From Maridesulfovibrio zosterae DSM 11974 (GTDB lineage: Bacteria; Desulfobacterota; Desulfovibrionia; Desulfovibrionales; Desulfovibrionaceae): a stretch of 64,000 bases of DNA. The notes under the pieces are model-generated. The model had not been told where the DNA came from and made no database searches. It saw nothing but the letters and a program-made list of their open reading frames with translations. The stretch is taken from positions 372,001-436,000 of the forward strand of contig NZ_AUDC01000011.1 in assembly GCF_000425265.1 (NCBI RefSeq), read 5' to 3'. Every line of letters starts with the position of its first letter. The stretch's first letter is position 1. Made by a program: the position numbers and the translations under genes. Positions 33,239 through 42,207 of the stretch are shown here, piece after piece.

Positions 33239-33269
33239 AGGCCAGTCCTGTTATGGGGCTGGCCTTTTC
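33239..33269. terminator. Terminator after integrase fragment B
   Basis: GGCCAGTCC/GGGGCTGGCC stem followed by TTTT; it sits between convergent sequences and could serve both strands. Confidence 0.7.
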
Positions 33270-33293
33270 GGAGTTGAAAAACATAAATCGTGA

Positions 33294-34685
33294 TTACCTT
33301 CTAAATCGATTACGAAGCGCGAAGGCAAAAAGAGCGACCTGTAGAGGAATAATTAGCCGCGTAAAAACCAGAACCACCCCATTTGCCCACCCATACTGAG
33401 CATGAAACTCTATTGCAGTCGTTTTGAACAGCATTATGTTTTTAAACAACGTCATGAAAACTGTTCCAAAATTTTCTATATTTTCCCAAGTGGGTGCAGC
33501 CAAACCTTGAATAAGAAGGCTCGACTTAGAAGAGACTATCCCCACAAATCCTAAAAGGAACCAAATTCCAAGAATCAAACTAAGAAGAACTCCACCAGCC
33601 CTAAATGGTTTTTCACCAAATCCACTAATTAACCAATACCAAAATGTAGCTGATAAAACTTTACGAACTGGTCTACAAAATAAAATTTTGACAAAATGAA
33701 GCGAACGCTCTTTTATAGAACTTTTTTCATTTTCAAATAACTGCAAATGAATAGCTAATGGATCATCTGAAAATTCACTAATAAGCTTAAAAAGCTTTTC
33801 ACGATAGTGCCAATCAGATAATTTCAACATATCATGTTTATCAGCAGCCATTTGCTTAAGACTCCTATATAAGTCCTCTAATGCCGTAAAGAAATGACTC
33901 GGCAAAATATCGTTATCTTGTGCAGCGCTAAATCTTTCTCTTTCTAAAGACATTCTAACAGGCCACTTACATCCTTGGAAAATAAAGAATGGAACTTCAC
34001 GATCAGAAAACACAACATTATCTAACACTGCCGACCTAATATGAATTTTCCTATAGTCTGCATAGCAAGAAAAAAAATTAACATCCCCAATAAATTTGAC
34101 TGATTTAAATTCAGCTAAATTTTCAAAAACACAATTAACGAAATCAGTACGTCCATGAAATTCAGCAAACTTAAAAGAAACACTGACTTCAAATTTTGCC
34201 GACATAAAATCACACTTAGTTTTAAAGATAGACCTTTTAAAAGAAACTTTTGTTTCAGAATCTTTCATAAAGTGGCTTTCTGCAAAAAGAGCTTCACTTT
34301 CAAAAATGCAACCGGTGAAATTAACATTTCCAAAATGGAACCCCTTAAATATGGCCTTTCCATGAAAATGGGATTCTTCAAATGAAAACCTTCTCTTTGC
34401 AGCGGAGGTTACTCTATTAAAACGCATTTCTTTATCTGTAAAATTAATATCTCCAGGAAAAACTATTCCCCTCATTTCCTGTGTTTCATAGCCATCCGGT
34501 TTAATCAAAGCAAAGACTCTTTGATTAAAGTCCTGATTAGAAACAAGACTCTTATCGTGTATATTTTCATATTTATATTCTTTTGGGGCATGAAATAAGC
34601 AATAACTTTTCCCTCTTTCAGGATCAGTATAAACAACTTCTTGAGGCTTACTCCACTCATATTCTTCACACTTACAACAAGGCAT
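33294..34685 (-). CDS. Pentapeptide-repeat-like protein with C-terminal membrane domain
   Basis: 463 aa. A Cys-rich start (MPCCKCEEYEW) is followed by about residues 80-240 with A(D/N)LXF-like repeats in the F-centred variant (FTGCIFESEALFAESHF, FKRSIFKTKCDFMSAKFEVS), which suggests a quadrilateral beta-helix. A helical section then leads to two or three predicted membrane spans near the C-terminus (LLSLILGIWFLLGFVGIVSS; VVLVFTRLIIPLQVALFAFAL), which resemble pore-type ends. Island cargo next to an integrase. Membrane-bound pentapeptide proteins occur among phage-defence effectors, but no partner is present and the role is unknown. Confidence 0.6.
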   Translation of the reverse strand: MPCCKCEEYEWSKPQEVVYTDPERGKSYCLFHAPKEYKYENIHDKSLVSNQDFNQRVFALIKPDGYETQEMRGIVFPGDINFTDKEMRFNRVTSAAKRRFSFEESHFHGKAIFKGFHFGNVNFTGCIFESEALFAESHFMKDSETKVSFKRSIFKTKCDFMSAKFEVSVSFKFAEFHGRTDFVNCVFENLAEFKSVKFIGDVNFFSCYADYRKIHIRSAVLDNVVFSDREVPFFIFQGCKWPVRMSLERERFSAAQDNDILPSHFFTALEDLYRSLKQMAADKHDMLKLSDWHYREKLFKLISEFSDDPLAIHLQLFENEKSSIKERSLHFVKILFCRPVRKVLSATFWYWLISGFGEKPFRAGGVLLSLILGIWFLLGFVGIVSSKSSLLIQGLAAPTWENIENFGTVFMTLFKNIMLFKTTAIEFHAQYGWANGVVLVFTRLIIPLQVALFAFALRNRFRR

Positions 34686-34848
34686 TAACGGCTCCTAATA
34701 TTGTAGACCAGCAGGACGTTATATATTTTTTCATAACGCCGCAAGCAATCCCCCGTCAAACAATGCAAGATCCTGACTCTCAATATCAATTGACCAGAAT
34801 TTCAAAATGTTATCCAATTGTTATCCACGCGGTTATCCACGCAAAAAA

Positions 34849-34880
34849 ACCGATTAAGCTATTCGCCTAATCGGTTAATT
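34849..34880. terminator. Terminator beside the 34.9-kb att copy
   Basis: ACCGATTAAG...CTAATCGGTT hairpin followed by AATTTT, at the position the tRNA terminator occupies relative to the tRNA end. Confidence 0.6.
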
Positions 34881-34893
34881 TTATTGAAAAAAG

Positions 34894-34942
34894 TGGTGGA
34901 GCTGAAGAGAATTGAACTCTTGACCTCTTGAATTACATTCAA
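34894..34942 (-). repeat. att-like copy of the tRNA-Ala 3' end
   Basis: Forty-nine bases match the CCA end through the anticodon arm of the tRNA-Ala gene at 62438-62513, with changes including the anticodon (GTA instead of GGC in tRNA sense). The 5' half of the tRNA is missing. Boundary of the small island with integrase 35097-36284. Confidence 0.8.
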
Positions 34943-35096
34943 TTTTTTAACACTTCATTTCACCTCACAAAACATCACATTATCCCTTTGTTTAAAAGAG
35001 ACTTGACGACTTCACACTTATTTTCATATCACCATATTTCAGATCGTTTTTTACAAAAAGTGGTACCAAAGTGGTACCGCACTTCTGGAGAAACGT

Positions 35097-36284
35097 ATGG
35101 CGAAGGATAAAAGAAAGTGGATTACTTCAGCAAAATTTTCTGGCGTGCGCTGGTACCAGCATGAAACCCGAAAACATGGGGTAAAATTTGATAAGTGCTT
35201 TGGCTTGCGCTATGCGGCGGCTGGTAGAAGATTTCAACCAACTCTTGGTTGGGCCAGTGAAGGATGGACTGAGCAAAAAGCAGCTATAGAACTTTCAAAG
35301 CTCAAGGAAGCCTACAAAACAGGCAAAGGAAACTTCTCACTTTCGGAAAAACGGAAAAAGAACCAGAAGAAATATCTGCAAGAGCAAGAAGAGATAAAAA
35401 CAAAAGAAAAAGAATCTACTACCTTCTCTGATTTCTGGGAACAAAGCTACTGGCCAACGCAAAACTATAAGTCTGTCGGATCTCTCGGAGCTGAATCAGC
35501 ACTTTATAGAAACTGGATATGCCCAAAGATAGGCAAAGTTCAGCTTGTAAGGCTCAAAGCTAAAGATGTTGAAAAAGTTTCATCCGCTATGTTTGCAAAA
35601 GACAGGAGTATAGCATCTGTCAATTATGCTTTAGCCGTGATCTCACAAGTCTGGAATCTTGCAAAACGCGATGGACTTGTTGCAGAAGACTCCCCCACTA
35701 AAAAAGTGAAGCTACCCAAAAAAGATAATCACCGCACCCGCTTTTTGACAAAAGATGAAGCTACCAGACTTTTCAAAGAGTTAAAAACAAGATCCCCCGA
35801 AACCCACGACATGGCTATTCTAGCTTTATACTGCGGATTACGGTTCGGAGAAATTGCCTCCCTTACATGGCAGGACATCGATTTCGAAAATGAAGATATT
35901 TACATTCGAGATCCCAAAGCAGGAATTAACCGTAAAGCTTTTTTCATTAATCAAGTACGAGAGATGCTACAGCGTAGATCCGCTGAACCCCACGCAAGTG
36001 CAGAACTCATATTTAGCACCATTGACGGAGGCAAACTTGTTCGAGTCTCGAAGACATTCGGCAGAATTGCGGCTGAAATGTTCAATGAAGAAGTGGCAGA
36101 CCCCAGACAAAAGGTCTGCTTTCATAGCCTGCGTCATACTTTTGCATCATGGCATGTCCAGCGTGGAACAGATTTATACACCGTTAAGAAGCTCATGGGA
36201 CATATTAGCTTTAAAATGACTCAACGTTATGCACACCTCGCCCCTGACGGACTTAGGAAGGCTGTTAAGGTTTTGGAGGATTAA
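35097..36284 (+). CDS. Tyrosine-type site-specific integrase
   Basis: 395 aa. The N-terminal part (about 1-90) is a basic arm-binding region, followed by a core-binding SAM-like domain (FSDFWEQSYWPTQNYKSVGS) and a C-terminal catalytic domain. The catalytic set is Arg in LYCGLRFGEIASLTW (about residue 248), HSLRHTFASWH (about 342), LMGH (about 366) and Tyr in MTQRYAHLAP (about 378). It starts 155 bases from the att-like tRNA end, with two AGTGGTACC repeats (35059-35079) just upstream as candidate arm sites. It should recombine at tRNA-Ala. A broken paralogue lies at 19955-20298. Confidence 0.93.
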   Translation: MAKDKRKWITSAKFSGVRWYQHETRKHGVKFDKCFGLRYAAAGRRFQPTLGWASEGWTEQKAAIELSKLKEAYKTGKGNFSLSEKRKKNQKKYLQEQEEIKTKEKESTTFSDFWEQSYWPTQNYKSVGSLGAESALYRNWICPKIGKVQLVRLKAKDVEKVSSAMFAKDRSIASVNYALAVISQVWNLAKRDGLVAEDSPTKKVKLPKKDNHRTRFLTKDEATRLFKELKTRSPETHDMAILALYCGLRFGEIASLTWQDIDFENEDIYIRDPKAGINRKAFFINQVREMLQRRSAEPHASAELIFSTIDGGKLVRVSKTFGRIAAEMFNEEVADPRQKVCFHSLRHTFASWHVQRGTDLYTVKKLMGHISFKMTQRYAHLAPDGLRKAVKVLED

Positions 36285-36347
36285 GAAGCTGAATTAATGC
36301 TTGCTAGGAAAACATATCTCACACCTGTAGTGAACTAATCAATCGAA

Positions 36348-36737
36348 CTACTTTGCAAGGCAACCCAAAAGGACTTGCTCATGTTTAACGAGCAAATTAC
36401 TCAAATCATACTTATCCAAAATTGTCTGACGAGCATTTCTACGGATTTTTTTAAATGTCTCTTGCTTGTTTAAAGCCTTAATTACTGACTTAGACAGTTG
36501 TTTACTGTCCCAGAAATTCACAAGAAAACCATTTTCACCATGTGTAATAACTTCACGGACAGGTGCTGTGTCAGAGGCAACAAGCAAACATCCGCTACTC
36601 ATTGCTTCAAGCATCGACCATGAAAGAACAAATGGCGCAGTTAAGTATACATGTACTGACGAGGCCCTTAATAACTTTTGATATTCATCATATGGCCTAA
36701 AACCTGACATACCATTTCTCCATACAGTTATAGGTTA
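36348..36737 (-). pseudogene. 5'-truncated GT4-family glycosyltransferase
   Basis: Only the C-terminal, nucleotide-sugar-binding half of a GT-B glycosyltransferase remains, about 120 residues, with VYLTAPFVLSWSMLEAMSSG, LLVASDTAPVREVI and GENGFLVNFWDSKQLS. The frame is open a little above the ATG at 36710 (PITVWRNGMSGFRPYDEY) and then meets a TAA, so the N-terminal half has been lost. Probably inactive. Confidence 0.7.
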
Positions 36738-36783
36738 ATGCGCGTGCTAACGCACGACACAATGAATTATTATATATGCAGCA

Positions 36784-38712
36784 TCACCTTTTACTGCTGG
36801 AAACATTGCTTTGGTTTATTTTGAAAAGATCACTATCTAAATTGGAACCTTGCACACCTTTATTGCTACGGTACTCGCCGTCATCAATATTGTATTCTCC
36901 GGTTTCTCTCCACTTATTGTAGTTATCCAAAATCTTGCAGAGCAGTTCATTTTTAGAATCTACCTCATCAGGTATATTATTACCGACAATTCCGTTCCAT
37001 GAGCCCACTTTCTCACTGAATCCCTTTACAAGATTTATCTTTGACCCAGAGCCAACTCCACTTATAATAGAACTGGTTATCGCATAAGCATTAAGGACAT
37101 CATTACCACTACCAAAATCTACAAATGAATTTGATACATAACAATTCAATGTATCATCACCATCTCCGAGACTGGCAATACTATCAGACATTATATAATC
37201 AAACGAAGCTTTATCGCTACCAGAACCAGTATCGAGAACAGAGCGATCATACTCCCGACTTTTTACAGTATCACTTCCTGCGCCAGTATAAACTTTGCTT
37301 TTATATACGCCTTCCTTTACATAAATCGAATCCGCTCCATCCCCTGTCTCGATATTACTGTCGCGGATATATGCGGCGCTGACGAAATCATTCCCGCGTC
37401 CTGTTGAAATCTTGGACTTTTGTATGTCTCGCGCCTCGATTTTAGTGCCCTTTGAAGTCTTTTTTGCAACCTTTGAATTGCCTTCTTGCTTAATGGAATC
37501 CTCAGCTTCCTTAGCATCGGTAGTTATAGTTGCCTTGCTTATAAAGGATGCCTTTATATTCAGCGAGCCGCCCGAGACATTGATTTTAGAGTCATCAATA
37601 AATTCGGCGCGAACACTTAAATCTCCATCCGCCTTTACAGTGGAAGAATAGTCTATTGCATAACCTTGTGCGACATCACTTCCTGTACCAGTTTCCAGAT
37701 TGCTGGCCCGCAACGCACCAAATTCAATCTGATCATCACCTTCTCCAAGATCTACATCTGACTCATAAACTCCAGCGAGAGACTTCTTCGCATCTTCCCA
37801 ATCCTTTTTATCAAGAGTTCGGTCAATCTGTACCTTATCATCACCAGACCCTGTTCTCACAGTCGATTGATATATAACTCCCGCAGTGATGGAGTCGTCT
37901 CCTGATCCGGTATCAATTGTCACATCCTTAGCCCTGTCATACTTAACAGAATCATCACCAGAGCCGGTATCGATGAAGCTGACATTCGAATACCGACCGC
38001 CATGGACAAAAACCCGGTCATTACCACTTCCACCATCAATGGAGACCCCGGCTGACAACTTGCCTTCTTCAGCCTCCTTCTGTTCTTCGGCATCTCCTTC
38101 GGTTTTGACCTTTTCTTCATTGTAGTCTCCAGACAACTCTACAATTGTGTCATTCCCGTCTCCACCGGAAAGATCCTTATTATTAAGCCCGATAATCAGG
38201 TCGTCGCCTTCGGTTTCATCTCCTTTCACGTAGTCATTGATATTGAGCTTTCCGTCTTTACCTTCATTGATAATCGTATCTTTTTTTAAGGTAAAACAAC
38301 CTTCAAGCTCATCATCGGCACCAAAGATACTGGCCTGATAGCCGTAGAATGCTCCACCAACCTTGAAAGCTTCTTTATTAGGCTTCCATATCTTATCTAC
38401 AACAACAGTTCGCCCTGAAGACATGGTCGTGGATGCAATGGTTAAAGTCTCGCTGCCCTCTGGTTTTTCAGGAGCAGTAGTATAAGCTCCGTCGGGCAGG
38501 TCGACAGATTTAGTATCATGACTAGCCTGCTTCGCGCCTGCCTCGGAAATACTGACAACATCGCCTGTTGACGGAAAATCGGTGTCCTTTTCATTGTTAG
38601 CGTCGAGCTCTTTATCAGTAGCTTGCACTTCCAAATTTTTCTTGATTTTTTCTTCATCAACATAAATCTGATTATCAACAGAGCCGGATTGACCTATGAT
38701 AGATGAAGGCAT
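36784..38712 (-). CDS. RTX-like repetitive Ca2+-binding surface/secreted protein
   Basis: 642 aa, acidic, no N-terminal signal peptide, few Cys. After residue about 175 comes a GGDGNDTIVEL RTX-type nonapeptide, then about fifteen repeats of 18-25 residues built on (D/T)TGSGDDS(V/I) with the next strand beginning S-x-(V/I/L). This suggests a long calcium-binding beta-solenoid. The C-terminus after the repeats is about 80 polar residues and could carry a type I secretion signal. No HlyB/HlyD genes are nearby. A surface adhesin or scaffold is a fair guess. It is island cargo. Confidence 0.6.
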   Translation of the reverse strand: MPSSIIGQSGSVDNQIYVDEEKIKKNLEVQATDKELDANNEKDTDFPSTGDVVSISEAGAKQASHDTKSVDLPDGAYTTAPEKPEGSETLTIASTTMSSGRTVVVDKIWKPNKEAFKVGGAFYGYQASIFGADDELEGCFTLKKDTIINEGKDGKLNINDYVKGDETEGDDLIIGLNNKDLSGGDGNDTIVELSGDYNEEKVKTEGDAEEQKEAEEGKLSAGVSIDGGSGNDRVFVHGGRYSNVSFIDTGSGDDSVKYDRAKDVTIDTGSGDDSITAGVIYQSTVRTGSGDDKVQIDRTLDKKDWEDAKKSLAGVYESDVDLGEGDDQIEFGALRASNLETGTGSDVAQGYAIDYSSTVKADGDLSVRAEFIDDSKINVSGGSLNIKASFISKATITTDAKEAEDSIKQEGNSKVAKKTSKGTKIEARDIQKSKISTGRGNDFVSAAYIRDSNIETGDGADSIYVKEGVYKSKVYTGAGSDTVKSREYDRSVLDTGSGSDKASFDYIMSDSIASLGDGDDTLNCYVSNSFVDFGSGNDVLNAYAITSSIISGVGSGSKINLVKGFSEKVGSWNGIVGNNIPDEVDSKNELLCKILDNYNKWRETGEYNIDDGEYRSNKGVQGSNLDSDLFKINQSNVSSSKR

Positions 38713-38879
38713 AAGCCCCTCCCTACGGTTAACTAAAGTTATTATCAGCCTTGAAACTTAGACTGTTTAAAGTAATACCAAAAATAAATAGACAACTACT
38801 ATATCGGAAATATTTGAAACATCTTTAGAATAAGTCATGTCAATAATCAACTTGTGTTCTATATTATACAGCTCAATAA

Positions 38880-38904
38880 TGATCCTGCCACACTCTTTTG
38901 GACA
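38880..38904. repeat. Terminal inverted repeat of an IS3-family element
   Basis: TGATCCTGCCACACTCTTTT and GGACA directly follow the transposase stop on the minus strand, in the position and style of an IS3-family right end. No partner end was found. Confidence 0.5.
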
Positions 38905-38909
38905 GTCAG

Positions 38910-39032
38910 TTAAGCCACAATAATATCATCCTGACGGTTGATTTCAAATTCCGCAGGTGACAGCCATCCATTACTGGAATGGCGTCTTCTACGATTGTAG
39001 TAGGCCTCAATATGCGTCTGAATGTTCGAGAT
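38910..39032 (-). pseudogene. IS3-family transposase C-terminal remnant
   Basis: The minus strand encodes ITSNIQTHIEAYYNRRRRHS followed by SNGWLSPAEFEINRQDDIIVA and a stop, which is the C-terminus of an IS3-family OrfB (rve) transposase with its YNxxRxHSxxG...SPxxFE signature. A stop precedes it and the rest of the element is missing, cut off about 90 bases before the 39.1-kb att repeat. Confidence 0.85.
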
Positions 39033-39118
39033 AGTTCAGATTACCGCATTTATAGCCAACATGGTATTTGGTGTAGACCCAAAATAAAATGGTGGAAAAG
39101 TGGTGGACGAAAAGCCAG

Positions 39119-39214
39119 AAACAAGAAAAGGCCTAGAAGGAAAACCTTCTAAGCCTTTGATATCTATGGTGGAGCTGAAGAGAATTGAACTCTTGGCCTC
39201 TTGAATGCCATTCA
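39119..39214 (-). repeat. attL: 96-bp direct repeat of the prophage-like element
   Basis: Matches 62390-62485 over 96 bases with one mismatch. It contains the tRNA terminator hairpin, the CCA end, the acceptor strand, the T arm and half of the anticodon arm. Confidence 0.9.
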
Positions 39215-39646
39215 TAGCTTTAATAAAGTTATCCTGTATTAACAAATAGTTAATATTTTTTCTTTACATCATTTATTGCTTTTTGTTGTTGGTACTATCC
39301 ATTTTGTACGTAAAGGAATGACGTAAAAAAATTACTCTCACGTACGAAGAAACAAGAATAATCCCCTACTCATCATCTCTTTTTTTAAAAAAAACAGATA
39401 ACTGTTTAATATTATAAATAACTTTTATTTAGACCTATTCATCAATCTTGCACAAGATTGCAAGTCCTTGCAGACTCCGCAAGCCATTAAATTCACTGTA
39501 AACCTTGTTGTTAAGCTGTTGCGGCTACATCTTGCAGTTCTCTCTTTTTTGCAAAAAATAGCTCCAAATGTCTCGAGGGTAGGTACGGGTGAGTTCGAAT
39601 TTTCTGGTAACTTTATTTTTTTTAAATTTTTCTGTGAACACAAACA
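39215..39646. other. Left end of the element, no gene; possible integrase arm sites
   Basis: AT-rich. Contains TGTACGTAAAG (39305-39315), GACGTAAAAA (39320-39329) and an inverted CGTACG (39341-39346). These resemble the TACGTAAA motifs near the right end (62289-62393) and are candidate integrase arm-type binding sites. I see no credible coding region. Confidence 0.45.
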
Positions 39647-39680
39647 AAAGCCCTGCCTCATTCCTGAAGCAGGGCTTTCA
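39647..39680 (-). terminator. Terminator of the tail operon
   Basis: On the minus strand AAAGCCCTGC...GCAGGGCTTT with a T-rich continuation, 22 bases after the baseplate V stop. Confidence 0.75.
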
Positions 39681-39701
39681 GTTTTCTAATTCGTAATCGC
39701 C

Positions 39702-41012
39702 TCACCCAGACATAACATCCAGCTTGCCACGAATTACGTCAATATCATCCGCATGGCTCTTAACCTCTGCCGCCTGAACAATCTTTGTTGCTTCCGGATG
39801 CGTGTGATGGTCAAGAACATAAAGAGCGTCCCGCACCTCTGCCATAAAATCCAGCATCAGCGGAAAAAAGCTAATATTACCGTCCTTGGTTGTTAGTGTG
39901 AATGTTGTCCCTTTCATCCGGATATTCTCTGCCTGAATATTTTTATCTCCGGAAACATCTTCTGAGCTACGACCGCTAACCGTGCTTTGCATATCACCGC
40001 CGATTGTCTCAGTAAAATTGCCATCGGTCTTGCTGGTAAAATTCTCGGTAACATTCCTGGTAAAACTTTTCTTCACGGTCTGGGTTCTGTTTCCGTCTAC
40101 CTTGGATGTATGATCCTTTTTAATTTCATCCGTGCGATTACCGCGCACCTCGGTGCTGTGATCCAGATCAGTAACGTCCGCCCGATTGCCCATAACCGTA
40201 GAACTTTCATTCTGACCAACCACTTCAGTTAAATTCAGAGTGGTGTTTTCATTTCGATTCATCAGCACATTTTCAGTCATATTCTGCTTAATTGTGTGAT
40301 GATGATCCCCTCCTGTAACTCCATTCCAATCTCTGGAAACAATCCAGCTGGCATCGGCAGCAGTGACAAAATTCATGTTATCAATAGCCACCATATCAAT
40401 ATGCCCACCAGAACCAAGCAGCACCGCGCCCAAAGCTTCAATATGCTTTACTCCACCGATTTCCTCTGTGCTGTTTCCGGCAATCTTGCGGAAGTCACGC
40501 ACCAGCTCAACCATAGAATCAATCGCGCCAACAGCCCTTTTCAAACTGCTGTCTGTAATCTGGCCAGTAGTTTTACGTGTCCAGTTTCCGTTAGGATCAA
40601 CGCGCTGCAAAGTCTCATCATCCTGCTGCCAAAGCAGCTCACCAGTTGCCACTTTAGGAAGCGACAACCCCAGCGGATAGATCTGCCGTATCAGCGGATG
40701 ATCCGGCCTACCGTAAGCAAACCCGACAACCACCATTACGCCAGTTTCTGGAAAACCAAAACTTCCTCGCTCCATCCCCGCACTTGATACAGGAAGCGGA
40801 ACATCTTTATATATAGGATACGCTGCGTCCCGTTCACCTTCAGGTGTAAGTATTTCCAGATCCACTGCATAGCGCGGTCGGAACCGCTCACAGCTTCCAC
40901 CCTGCTCCGGCTCATCACTCACGGCCAGCACTCTGGCATATCTATCTAAATGCAATCCTCCGGAGAGCTCAGGAAACAGTTTAAGCACAGCTTTGCGGAT
41001 TACTTCACGCAT
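39702..41012 (-). CDS. Phage baseplate assembly protein V / tail spike-type protein
   Basis: 436 aa. The N-terminal part (about 20-120) has the OB-fold of gpV/VgrG proteins (GSFGFPETGVMVVVGFAYGR, DHPLIRQIYPLG). About residues 250-385 consist of short N-rich repeats (GNRTDEIKKDHTSKVDGNRT type) forming a beta-helix needle. This is the membrane-piercing tip under the baseplate. It is the last gene of the tail operon and overlaps the D-like gene by 13 bases. Confidence 0.82.
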   Translation of the reverse strand: MREVIRKAVLKLFPELSGGLHLDRYARVLAVSDEPEQGGSCERFRPRYAVDLEILTPEGERDAAYPIYKDVPLPVSSAGMERGSFGFPETGVMVVVGFAYGRPDHPLIRQIYPLGLSLPKVATGELLWQQDDETLQRVDPNGNWTRKTTGQITDSSLKRAVGAIDSMVELVRDFRKIAGNSTEEIGGVKHIEALGAVLLGSGGHIDMVAIDNMNFVTAADASWIVSRDWNGVTGGDHHHTIKQNMTENVLMNRNENTTLNLTEVVGQNESSTVMGNRADVTDLDHSTEVRGNRTDEIKKDHTSKVDGNRTQTVKKSFTRNVTENFTSKTDGNFTETIGGDMQSTVSGRSSEDVSGDKNIQAENIRMKGTTFTLTTKDGNISFFPLMLDFMAEVRDALYVLDHHTHPEATKIVQAAEVKSHADDIDVIRGKLDVMSG

Positions 41013-41686
41013 GTAATCTCCATCTCATGGCCTTTGAGCTTTATACTCTTTACCCGCTGCCCGTTGAGTTTTGCTCCGGGTCGTAACGCCGGGATAATCG
41101 GACAGCACTTTGATCCATCAGTCAGAACCCGCTTGAACCATTTTTCAGGAACCTTTAGCGGCCTGCTTGCCCATCTGGACTCTTGCCATGATCCAACAAA
41201 TATTTGGCCATCAGGTTGTGGGTTCCAGATATAATCCGGAATCTGGAACACATCGCCGATCATGGACATAGCATGAAAACCATCACCAAGAGTCTGAAAA
41301 GAAGGAACTTTTGTATCAGAATATGACTGCTCCGGAACAATAAAAATCAACCCGGTAATATCCGTGTAGTGTTCAAGTACATCATTAAGTGTGGAATGAC
41401 GTAACGATACTGGCCAGTGCTTATCAAGCACGCCGGAAAGCTCACGGCAAAATATGCGCTGCTGCAGATTATCAACTTTGTGGCAGCTTTCCACATACCC
41501 TGTAAAAAATAAACGGTCTTTATCCTGGGACGAATAACCGACAACGAACTGCACCACCCCAGAAACGGCTTCAGATGCTTTTATCTGAAAAACTGCACGC
41601 CCTGATCCGCAAAGCTCAAGACGAATATCTTCATTCACAATATGATAAAGCTGCCCGCCTATTGTCAGAGTTTTACGGATATTCAT
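41000..41686 (-). CDS. Phage baseplate hub protein, gpD-like
   Basis: 228 aa. Short beta-rich sequence with a hub-like core (LFFTGYVESCHKVDNLQQRI; CRELSGVLDKHW; DVLEHYTDITGLIF) as in late-control-D/gp44-type proteins. It lies between the circularisation-like protein and the V spike, the expected position for the hub. It is shorter than P2 gpD (about 387 aa). Assignment rests on order plus motif resemblance. Confidence 0.6.
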   Translation of the reverse strand: MNIRKTLTIGGQLYHIVNEDIRLELCGSGRAVFQIKASEAVSGVVQFVVGYSSQDKDRLFFTGYVESCHKVDNLQQRIFCRELSGVLDKHWPVSLRHSTLNDVLEHYTDITGLIFIVPEQSYSDTKVPSFQTLGDGFHAMSMIGDVFQIPDYIWNPQPDGQIFVGSWQESRWASRPLKVPEKWFKRVLTDGSKCCPIIPALRPGAKLNGQRVKSIKLKGHEMEITCVK

Positions 41687-42207
41687 GATGCAGCCTTATC
41701 AACATTGTCTATTACCTTTGTCCATGATGTTTTTGTATCCGTAACCGGCTTAACTCTTCCAGTAGCTTTTCCCGGTTCATTTTCAACTACCGCGGCTACG
41801 CCTTTCTGCCTCTGCTCCACCTTTTCCGGCACTGACAAATATTCACGAAGTTTGAAAGTAATGCTCCATGCCCGTTGGCTGTCCAGTTCATTCCAGCCCA
41901 CACTTTCACAACAACTTACCTGAGTAATTCCACCGGCATTAGCTGTTGTGTTTGCAATGGTATAAACCATCATCTCGCCACTATCATTTTTGGTTTCCAG
42001 CACCCTGATTAATTCCTGAAGCTTGGCATAATCTTTAAATCTGATATTCAAAGACACATTCAAAGTCTTAGCTTTGATTCCTTTATGAGCTGTATCAGTA
42101 CCGGAAGTCTCACCGGATATTTCCTCTTCATATATTTCCATTCCGCCATTAACCTTAAGGCCATAGCCAGGAACATTGTAGCTGCCCAGTCTTAAAAATG
42201 TATTCAT
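41683..42207 (-). CDS. Phage baseplate-complex protein (HP1-like tail gene)
   Basis: 174 aa. Starts RLGSYNVPGYGLKVNGGMEI and contains KAKTLNVSLNIRFKDYAKLQ and WSITFKLREYLSVPEKVEQR, a pattern seen in baseplate-complex proteins that precede the hub in HP1/Mu-like tails. Four-base overlaps on both sides. The structural role is not defined. Confidence 0.6.
   Translation of the reverse strand: MNTFLRLGSYNVPGYGLKVNGGMEIYEEEISGETSGTDTAHKGIKAKTLNVSLNIRFKDYAKLQELIRVLETKNDSGEMMVYTIANTTANAGGITQVSCCESVGWNELDSQRAWSITFKLREYLSVPEKVEQRQKGVAAVVENEPGKATGRVKPVTDTKTSWTKVIDNVDKAAS

Larger units (their letters stand above)
32558..33269 (+). repeat. 712-bp direct repeat, copy B
   Basis: Partner of 18397-19108 with no net insertions. 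It lies immediately left of the second island module (pentapeptide protein, att site, integrase), mirroring copy A beside the UDG-like gene and broken integrase. Confidence 0.9.
34894..39214. mobile_element. Small integrative island at tRNA-Ala
   Basis: 4.3 kb bounded by two same-orientation tRNA-Ala 3'-end copies. It carries its own tyrosine integrase next to the left att, a truncated glycosyltransferase, the RTX-like protein and an IS3 remnant. It lies in tandem with the tail-encoding element to its right. Confidence 0.65.

Noticed and set aside
34894-34942. A second functional tRNA at 34.9 kb
   Set aside because: Only the 3' half is present; the sequence 5' of the anticodon arm cannot fold a D arm or acceptor stem.
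39425-39661. 78-codon minus-strand open frame near the left end of the tail element
   Set aside because: It overlaps the tail-operon terminator, has no ribosome-binding site and no protein-like pattern.
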